Positions 57,987 to 64,000 of a DNA stretch of 64,000 bases are shown here, piece after piece. The notes beneath the pieces are model-generated. The model did not search any database. It was given only the letters and a program-made list of their open reading frames with translations, and was not told where the DNA came from. Position numbers and translations under genes: made by a program. The DNA is taken from assembly GCA_902512305.1 (NCBI GenBank), contig CABXIU010000008.1, forward strand, positions 1-64,000. The letters are read 5' to 3'. The DNA comes from an uncultured Gammaproteobacteria bacterium. Lineage in GTDB: Bacteria > Pseudomonadota > Gammaproteobacteria > PS1 > Pseudothioglobaceae. Numbering within the stretch: the first letter of the stretch is position 1; each line of letters begins with the position of its first letter.

Positions 57987-58874
57987 ATGAAAATGAATAA
58001 TAAACTCATTGACCAATTTATTGATTTCTACTGGCTATCTACAGGTGCAAGTCAAAACACACTAAGTGCGTATCGCTCCGATCTTAACATTTTTAGTAAA
58101 TGGCTTAACGAGATTCCATTTAAAAGTGTCAATAAAAAACTAGTTCAAGATTATTTTTCTTTCAGAAAAGAATCAAATCTCAGCGCTGCTTCTCAGTCAA
58201 GAATCCTCACCTGTCTTCATTCATTTTTTCAATACTTAATAGACAATCAACTAATCAACAATGATCCCACTGATCAAATGAATTATCCAAAGTTAGACAA
58301 AAAATTACCTGTTTTTTTAAATATACAAGAAGTTGAAAAATTGATGGATACTCCAAATATAAAATCAATTTTTGGTCAAAGAGACCGTGCGATGCTTGAG
58401 CTTCTCTACTCTTGTGGTCTCAGAGTTTCAGAGCTCATTAACTTAAGCTTTCATAATATCAATCTTAAAGATGAATTTGTTCGTGTTCATGGAAAGGGCA
58501 ATAAAGAGCGAATACTACCATTAGGTGAAATAGCGATTGACTATCTTGCAGAATATGAAAAAAATTCAAGGCCAACGCTTCTAAAAAATAGCCAATGTGA
58601 TAGTTATTTTTTGTCAAATCGAGGAAGCGCTATGTCTAGGCAAAATTTCTTTTATATTATTAAGAACTATGCCTCTTTAGCAGAGATTGATAAACCAATT
58701 TCACCTCACTCCCTAAGGCATGCTTTTGCAACACATCTTGTCCAAAAAGGAGCTGATTTACGCTCTGTCCAATTAATGCTTGGCCATAGCGACATTTCAA
58801 GCACTCAGCTCTATACGCATATTCAGAATGCGCAACTCAAAATACAGCATCAAAAACATCATCCAAGAGGGTAA
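57987..58874 (+). CDS. xerD: Tyrosine recombinase XerD
   Basis: XerD with XerC resolves chromosome dimers at dif. The 295-residue protein has the SAM-like N-terminal domain (TLSAYRSDLNIF) and catalytic residues Arg 146 (CGLRVSEL), Lys 170 (HGKGNKER), His 241 and Arg 244 (HSLRHAFATH), His 267 (LGHSD) and Tyr 276. The HQKHHPRG ending resembles E. coli XerD, separating it from XerC and from phage integrases. No dif-like site or mobile element is seen nearby. Confidence 0.95.
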   Translation: MKMNNKLIDQFIDFYWLSTGASQNTLSAYRSDLNIFSKWLNEIPFKSVNKKLVQDYFSFRKESNLSAASQSRILTCLHSFFQYLIDNQLINNDPTDQMNYPKLDKKLPVFLNIQEVEKLMDTPNIKSIFGQRDRAMLELLYSCGLRVSELINLSFHNINLKDEFVRVHGKGNKERILPLGEIAIDYLAEYEKNSRPTLLKNSQCDSYFLSNRGSAMSRQNFFYIIKNYASLAEIDKPISPHSLRHAFATHLVQKGADLRSVQLMLGHSDISSTQLYTHIQNAQLKIQHQKHHPRG

Positions 58875-58882
58875 TTAACTTG

Positions 58883-59596
58883 TTAGGATAAATCCAAGTT
58901 ATCTAGTTTATAAAGTATTGGCTTAGTTAGTGATGTTAAAGATGTTTTTGGCTTTCCATCTATACCAAAATTACTTTCAGATAAAAACTCAATAAAGCAC
59001 CTCTCGATTCTTTGCCATTCTTTATCAATCATTGCAAACCAAGCCGTATCTCGATTCCTTCCTTTAGCAATGGTCATTTGCCTAAAGACGCCTTCATAAG
59101 AAAAACCGAGTCTTTGGGCCGCATTTCTAGACCTTAAATTAAGGGCATTACATTTCCACTCATAGCGCCTGTATCCATTATCAAATGCCCACTTCATCAT
59201 TAGATACATTGCTTCAGTTGCCTCAGTAGTTCTTTGCAAAAGCGGAGAAAAATTAATATGTCCAACTTCAATTAACCCAACTTCAGGATTGATTCTTAAA
59301 TAACTTGCAATACCGGTAGCTTTATTAAGTTTTTTGCTAATAATGGCAAAAAATACAGGATCATTACCACTCTCAAATGATTCAATCCATTCAGCATACT
59401 CTTCTAAATTATCAAATGGACCATATGGCATGTAAGCCCAATTAATGCCTTCTTTATCAATTGAGTTTGATAGAAAAAGTTCTTCAGCAAACTGATTTGC
59501 AACTAGAGGCTTCAATGAAACTAAATTTCCTTCAATTGATATACCTTTGGGATGAGGAGGAACTAAAAATTCACCAACTATTTCGCCTTGTTTCAT
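58883..59596 (-). CDS. GNAT-family acetyltransferase (RimJ/RimL type)
   Basis: A 237-residue acetyltransferase resembling RimJ/RimL. GNP-type parts include FFAIISKKLNKATGIASYLRI, VEVGHINFSPLLQRTTEATEAMY (acetyl-CoA strand and loop) and NLRSRNAAQRLGFSYEGVFR, the family's usual end. The substrate may be a protein N-terminus or small amine. It converges on xerD with eight bases between stops. Confidence 0.85.
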   Translation of the reverse strand: MKQGEIVGEFLVPPHPKGISIEGNLVSLKPLVANQFAEELFLSNSIDKEGINWAYMPYGPFDNLEEYAEWIESFESGNDPVFFAIISKKLNKATGIASYLRINPEVGLIEVGHINFSPLLQRTTEATEAMYLMMKWAFDNGYRRYEWKCNALNLRSRNAAQRLGFSYEGVFRQMTIAKGRNRDTAWFAMIDKEWQRIERCFIEFLSESNFGIDGKPKTSLTSLTKPILYKLDNLDLS

Positions 59597-59669
59597 TTAC
59601 TCAAACTCCAAAAAATATTATATAGATCAATGCTTAATAATAAATTTAAAGACAATAAGTCTTGAAAAG

Positions 59670-60113
59670 TTAGTCAATTTGCAATTGATAAGTAACAAAA
59701 TCTATCGGATCTGAAATCTGATCATAAACTTTTCGAGCCCTAGAATTATCTGTAGCAGTTATCCATCTTACATAGGGCCAATTATTTTTTTTAGCTATTG
59801 ATTTAAGCTCTTTAAATAATGATTGAACAGCCCCAGAACCTCTAAAATTAGGATGCACAAAGAGATCATCTAAAAACCCAACAAGCTTTCCACGAAGGGG
59901 TGATGGCATCTCCCTGAAATGCATAAACCCAATTAATACTCCATCATTAGAACTAACCCCAATTGCATAAAATTTAATATCAGGAGTAAGTATCCATGAC
60001 CAAACCGTATCAAGAATATCTTGATTTATTTCCATTTCATAGAATTCAGCATAACCACGATAGAGCTTTGCCCATTCTTCTTTATCGCTATGATTTAATT
60101 CTTCAACCTTCAT
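59670..60113 (-). CDS. GNAT-family acetyltransferase (small)
   Basis: A 147-residue acetyltransferase. LVGFLDDLFVHPNFRGSGAVQSLF holds the pyrophosphate-binding loop (RGSGA) and the central strand; VRWITATDNSRARKVYDQI is the GNAT C-terminal motif. The substrate is unknown. It starts nine bases after a class V aminotransferase and may modify its amine product; this is inference. Confidence 0.85.
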   Translation of the reverse strand: MKVEELNHSDKEEWAKLYRGYAEFYEMEINQDILDTVWSWILTPDIKFYAIGVSSNDGVLIGFMHFREMPSPLRGKLVGFLDDLFVHPNFRGSGAVQSLFKELKSIAKKNNWPYVRWITATDNSRARKVYDQISDPIDFVTYQLQID

Positions 60114-60121
60114 TTAAACAA

Positions 60122-61249
60122 TCATATTAATTGATTAAATACATCTTCAAGTCTCTGAACTGCGGCATCAACATCCTTCAACTTATCCAAGCCAAATAAT
60201 CCAAGACGAAATGTTTGATAATCATCACCTTCATCACATTGAAGTGGAACACCAGCAGCAATTTGCATTCCCAAATCTTTAAACTTTGAGCCGTTATGTA
60301 TAGCCTTATCAGACGTATAGCTTACTACGACTCCCGGAGCAAGAAAACCATCGGCAGCAACGCTAATAAAACCATGTTTCTTTAGTAAAGACCTCACTCG
60401 ATCTCCCAGCTCTTGTTGTTTGTCTCTAGCTTTATCAAAACCAAACTCAGCTGTTTCATTTATTGTGTCTCTAAAATGTTTAATGGCATCCGTAGGCATA
60501 GTAGCATGGTAAGCGTGTCCACCATTCTCATAGGCTTGCATAATTTGTAGCCATTTAAGAAGATCACAAGAAAAACTTGTACTCTGAGTATTGTGGATAC
60601 TTTCAGAAGCACTTGAAGATAACATCACCATTCCAAAGGCAGGTGAAGCACTCCATCCTTTTTGGGGAGCGCTCACTAAGACATCTACTCCATATTTTTC
60701 CATATCCACCCAAATAGCCCCGGATGCAATACAATCCAATACAAACATACCTCCAACTGAATGGGCAGCATCTGAAACATATTGAATATATTCATCAGGA
60801 AGAATAATGCCGGATGAAGTTTCAACATGAGGTGCAAACACCATCGATGGTTTTTCAGCTTTAATTTGTTTAACAACTTGGTCGATATCTACTGGAAAAA
60901 ATGGTTCTTGAGGGCCAGCTCGCTTTCGAGTTGCCTTCAAAACAGTCAGCTTTGATGGGATATTACCCATTTCAAAAATTTGAGACCAACGATAACTGAA
61001 CCAACCGTTTCGTAGCACTAAACAATCTTTATCAGTTGCAAATTGACGAGCAACTGCCTCCATGCCATAAGTTCCCCCACCAGGAACTAAAATGACAGAT
61101 TCAGCGTTGTATACTTCTTTAAGTGAAGATGAAACATCATTCATTACAACCTGAAATGAATCAGACATGTGATTAAGTGATCTATCAGTATAGACTACGG
61201 AGTATTCTAAAAGCCCATCAGAATCAATGTTAGGTAATAAGCCAGGCAT
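60122..61249 (-). CDS. Class V aminotransferase (second copy type)
   Basis: A 375-residue PLP enzyme of the class V family, distinct from the one beside glcD. ILVPGGGTYGMEAVARQF near 53-70 is the substrate/phosphate region, VLDCIASGAIWVD contains the PLP Asp (about 172) and the Schiff-base Lys 197 is in SAPQKGWSAS. It lacks the GPGPS opening of the glyoxylate type. It heads a leftward set with two GNAT genes. Substrate unknown. Confidence 0.85.
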   Translation of the reverse strand: MPGLLPNIDSDGLLEYSVVYTDRSLNHMSDSFQVVMNDVSSSLKEVYNAESVILVPGGGTYGMEAVARQFATDKDCLVLRNGWFSYRWSQIFEMGNIPSKLTVLKATRKRAGPQEPFFPVDIDQVVKQIKAEKPSMVFAPHVETSSGIILPDEYIQYVSDAAHSVGGMFVLDCIASGAIWVDMEKYGVDVLVSAPQKGWSASPAFGMVMLSSSASESIHNTQSTSFSCDLLKWLQIMQAYENGGHAYHATMPTDAIKHFRDTINETAEFGFDKARDKQQELGDRVRSLLKKHGFISVAADGFLAPGVVVSYTSDKAIHNGSKFKDLGMQIAAGVPLQCDEGDDYQTFRLGLFGLDKLKDVDAAVQRLEDVFNQLI

Positions 61250-61346
61250 TCTTTATCTCCTCAATGAAAAAAGATTACAATTCTACACAGAATAAAAAAA
61301 TGAAGACAAAGAAAAAGTTTAAAAAAACCAGCTAATTTGACTCAAG

Positions 61347-61823
61347 CTAAATGTACTGCACTTCAAGAATTTCATAGACGATGTCGCCTTTGGGAGCTTT
61401 TACAGTGACTTCATCGCCCTCTTCATTTCCTATTAAGGCTCTAGCAATTGGCGAATGACAAGAGATCTTACCCTTATCAATATCAGTCTCATCTTCACCA
61501 ACAATTTGATAGCTAATTTCACTATCATCTGATAAGTTTAGGAGGTTTACTGTTGTTCCAAAAACGCACCGACCATCTTGACTTAATTTTTTTACATCTA
61601 TAATTTGTAAGCGAGATAATTTTGACTCAATCTCTTGAATTCTACCTTCAACAAAACCTTGCTCTTCCTTAGCTGCATGATATTCAGCATTTTCTTTTAA
61701 ATCTCCGTGCTCCCTTGCTGTTGCAATATCATTTACTATTCTTGGGCGCTCTTCATCCTTAAGCCTGAGTAGCTCGTCTTCAAGAATTTTAGCTCCATTA
61801 ATAGTTATTGGAAATGTGTCCAT
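61347..61823 (-). CDS. greA: Transcription elongation factor GreA
   Basis: GreA rescues backtracked RNA polymerase by stimulating transcript cleavage. The 158-residue protein has the N-terminal coiled coil with acidic tip ([23 protein letters not shown]) and the C-terminal FKBP-like domain ending IVYEILEV. It follows carB by three bases, the carB-greA order known in gammaproteobacteria. The 97-base gap after it has a T-run on the transcribed strand but only a weak stem. Confidence 0.97.
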   Translation of the reverse strand: MDTFPITINGAKILEDELLRLKDEERPRIVNDIATAREHGDLKENAEYHAAKEEQGFVEGRIQEIESKLSRLQIIDVKKLSQDGRCVFGTTVNLLNLSDDSEISYQIVGEDETDIDKGKISCHSPIARALIGNEEGDEVTVKAPKGDIVYEILEVQYI

Positions 61824-61826
61824 AAA

Positions 61827-64000
61827 TTATTTGTGAATTGATTGTAACGACCTCACAACTAACCTATCTAGAGTTTTTAATCCGTCAAGCATTGCAAAGG
61901 CTGCAGCAACTGTTGTCAAACAAGGAATCTTATGAATTAATGCTTGACATCGAATCACTGTCGCATCTTCAAGGCCTTGACTATCAGCAGTAGAGTTTAT
62001 TATAAGACTGATTTCGTCATTTTTAATTGCATCCACAATATGTGGAGACCCTTCAGACACTTTATTAACCATTGTACATTCAAGGCCAGCTTTTTTGAGT
62101 ATTTCTTGGTTAGTGCGCGTTGCAACAATTTCAAAACCTTGGTTAACAAGACTCTCACCAAGCTCAACTAATCTTCCTCGATCCAAAGCTCTCAGACTTA
62201 CAAGTACTTTGCCACTGGTTGGGATTACATCCCCAGCTGCCAGGAAAGCCTTATCAAATGCCGCTGGAAAATCCATGCCAACTCCCATTACTTCTCCAGT
62301 AGATCTCATCTCAGGACCTAAAAATGGATCTACTCCTAAAAACTTATTAAAAGGGAAAACTGATTCTTTAACTGAATAATGCTCTGGAATAATTTCACTA
62401 GTAAAGTTCTGATCTTTAAGAGGGATTCCTGCCATAACTCTTGCTGCGATATTGGCAAGAGGAACGCCTGATGCTTTAGAGACAAAAGGAATCGTCCTAG
62501 AAGCTCTTGGATTGACCTCGATGACATAAATCTCTTCATCCTGATAAGCAAGCTGAGCATTCATTAAACCTACAACTTTTAATTCTTTTGCCATCAATTT
62601 AACTTGGCTTCTCATTTTATCAAGAACATTTTCAGGAAGAGAGTGAGGCGGAAGAGAACATGCAGAATCACCAGAATGGATTCCTGCTTGTTCTATATGC
62701 TCCATAATTCCGCCAATGACAACATCTTTACCATCACTCACGACATCAATATCGACTTCGATCGCATGATCTAAGAATGAATCTAGCAAAACTGGCGAAT
62801 CATTAGACACTTTAACAGCCGATGTCATATAGCGCTCAAGACTGACATTATCATAAACGATCTCCATTGCTCGACCCCCTAAAACGTAAGATGGTCTTAC
62901 AACCAGAGGAAATCCAATTGAATTAGCGATTTCTAAAGCCTCATCCTGAGATCTGGCAGTATCATTAACTGGCTGTTTAAGATTTAACTTTTGAATCATT
63001 TTCTGAAAGCGCTCTCTATCTTCAGCTAAATCAATAGAGTCAGGGCTAGTTCCAATAATATTAGCACCACTTTTTTCAAGATCATCTGCAAGTTTGAGTG
63101 GGGTCTGTCCGCCGTAATGAACAATTATGCCTTCAGGCTTTTCAATGTCGATAACCTCTAAAACATCTTCAAGTGTTAGTGGCTCAAAATAGAGCCTGTC
63201 AGAGACGTCATAGTCAGTGGAGACTGTTTCTGGATTACAGTTAACCATAATAGTTTCGTAACCATCTTTTTGAAGCGCCAATGAGGCATGAACACAGCAA
63301 TAATCAAACTCAATTCCTTGGCCAATTCTATTGGGGCCGCCACCTAAGATCATAATTTTTTTGTTGTCTGAAGGGTTTGCTTCACACTCTGTCTGATAGG
63401 TAGAATAAAGATAAGCAGTTTCAGTATCAAACTCAGCTGCACAACTGTCAACCCTTTTAAAAACAGGTTTAATATCAAGGGATAGTCTTTTATTTCTAAA
63501 TACTTCCTCGGTGCAATTCAGAATTTCCGATAGCCTCTTATCTGAAAAACCTTTTTGCTTGAGTCTTCTAATTGTTTCAACTTTAATACTATCAATTTCC
63601 TTACCTTCGATTGACTTTTCTGACAAGACGAGTTCTTCGATTTGAGTCAAAAACCAAGGGTCAATCTTTGAGAGTTCAAAAGCATTTTGTAGACTCATTC
63701 CCATTCTAAATGCATCAGCTAGATAAAAAATTCTATCTGCGCCAGCAGATAGAAGTTCACTTCTAACTCTTGATTTAGAGTCATCAGCAGTAATATCAAT
63801 TATTGGATCTAAGCCAGACTTATCAGTCTCAAGACCTCTTAGTGCTTTTTGAAGAGACTCTTGAAATGTAGACCCCATAGCCATGACTTCACCAACTGAT
63901 TTCATTTGAGTGGTTAGTCGATCATCAGCCTGCGGGAATTTTTCAAAGGCAAACCTTGGAATCTTGGTTACAACATAATCAATAGATGGCTCAAATGATG
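61827..64000 (-). CDS. carB: Carbamoyl-phosphate synthase large subunit (partial, N-terminus beyond window)
   Basis: CarB makes carbamoyl phosphate for arginine and pyrimidines. The reading frame is open to the right edge ([16 protein letters not shown], then [18 protein letters not shown]), so the internal ATG at 63905 is not the start; about 350 N-terminal residues lie outside. Visible are the end of the first ATP-grasp unit, the oligomerization domain, the second ATP-grasp unit ([20 protein letters not shown]) and the MGS-like allosteric domain at the C-terminus. greA follows. Confidence 0.97.
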   Translation of the reverse strand, partial: SFEPSIDYVVTKIPRFAFEKFPQADDRLTTQMKSVGEVMAMGSTFQESLQKALRGLETDKSGLDPIIDITADDSKSRVRSELLSAGADRIFYLADAFRMGMSLQNAFELSKIDPWFLTQIEELVLSEKSIEGKEIDSIKVETIRRLKQKGFSDKRLSEILNCTEEVFRNKRLSLDIKPVFKRVDSCAAEFDTETAYLYSTYQTECEANPSDNKKIMILGGGPNRIGQGIEFDYCCVHASLALQKDGYETIMVNCNPETVSTDYDVSDRLYFEPLTLEDVLEVIDIEKPEGIIVHYGGQTPLKLADDLEKSGANIIGTSPDSIDLAEDRERFQKMIQKLNLKQPVNDTARSQDEALEIANSIGFPLVVRPSYVLGGRAMEIVYDNVSLERYMTSAVKVSNDSPVLLDSFLDHAIEVDIDVVSDGKDVVIGGIMEHIEQAGIHSGDSACSLPPHSLPENVLDKMRSQVKLMAKELKVVGLMNAQLAYQDEEIYVIEVNPRASRTIPFVSKASGVPLANIAARVMAGIPLKDQNFTSEIIPEHYSVKESVFPFNKFLGVDPFLGPEMRSTGEVMGVGMDFPAAFDKAFLAAGDVIPTSGKVLVSLRALDRGRLVELGESLVNQGFEIVATRTNQEILKKAGLECTMVNKVSEGSPHIVDAIKNDEISLIINSTADSQGLEDATVIRCQALIHKIPCLTTVAAAFAMLDGLKTLDRLVVRSLQSIHK

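Overview
The window looks like the chromosome of a streamlined, A+T-rich marine gammaproteobacterium (Gram-negative: kdsA, kdsB, lpxK, a Lol lipoprotein exporter; both gyrA and parC; xerD; short intergenic gaps). A two-cysteine DsrC with DsrM and DsrK points to a sulfur oxidizer. Together with glycine-betaine uptake, Na+-pumping oxaloacetate decarboxylase and glycolate oxidation, this suggests the SUP05/Arctic96BD-19 ('Candidatus Thioglobus') group. That placement is inferred from gene content, not from a marker-gene comparison. I see no phage, transposon, CRISPR array or rRNA gene.

Layout. 1-2.8 kb: glycolate oxidase subunit GlcD (cut by the left edge) divergent from an alanine/serine-glyoxylate aminotransferase, plus a YfhL-type ferredoxin. 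2.9-7.2 kb: an exported cyclophilin-FKBP fusion, mraY, dcd, prfC. 7.2-11.6 kb: glycine-betaine importer proX-proW-proV, whose ProW carries a very long helical N-terminal region. 11.7-19.3 kb: gyrA, aroG, folE2, parC, hinT. 19.3-22.8 kb: small membrane proteins, two DMT-family permeases and a methyltransferase. 22.9-28.1 kb: a complete branched-chain amino-acid-type ABC importer (livG-livF-livH-livM-livK). 28.2-31.4 kb: yciI, dapB, kdsA; divergent trpC and an OsmC protein. 31.4-33.3 kb: tRNA-Ser, two convergent methyltransferases and a broken PLP-enzyme gene. 33.3-39.4 kb: upp, a Gfo/Idh oxidoreductase, thiG, bioF-bioH, purE-purK. 39.4-42.8 kb: the lpxK-ycaR-kdsB-folD-glutaredoxin-HExxH string. 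42.9-45.6 kb: a lolC/E-type permease, lolD and a phosphodiesterase. 45.6-49.3 kb: oadG-oadA-oadB, tRNA-Leu, infA. 49.4-53.2 kb: an orphan coiled-coil protein, hemD, a Ca2+/Na+ exchanger, tsaE and a cell-wall amidase. 53.2-57.4 kb: gltD-dsrC-dsrM-dsrK. 57.5-64 kb: rplS, xerD, two GNAT acetyltransferases, a class V aminotransferase, greA and carB (cut by the right edge).

How the genes fit together. GlcD makes glyoxylate and the adjacent aminotransferase can turn it into glycine. BioF/BioH supply biotin, which OadA needs on its C-terminal lysine. The oxaloacetate decarboxylase exports Na+, which the YrbG-type exchanger could use. KdsA, KdsB and LpxK feed lipid A/Kdo synthesis, while the Lol exporter serves the outer membrane. 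DsrC carries persulfide sulfur and DsrMK is expected to exchange electrons between it and the quinone pool.

Most notable are the gltD-dsrCMK cluster with no other dsr gene beside it, the ~465-residue extension on ProW, the secreted cyclophilin-FKBP fusion, the 48-codon remnant of an ACC-deaminase/D-cysteine-desulfhydrase gene whose end forms the ribosome-binding site of a methyltransferase, and several exact palindromes over or next to promoters. Gene packing is extreme: three of seven tail-to-tail gene pairs share a 4-base palindrome (CTAG or TTAA) as both stop codons.
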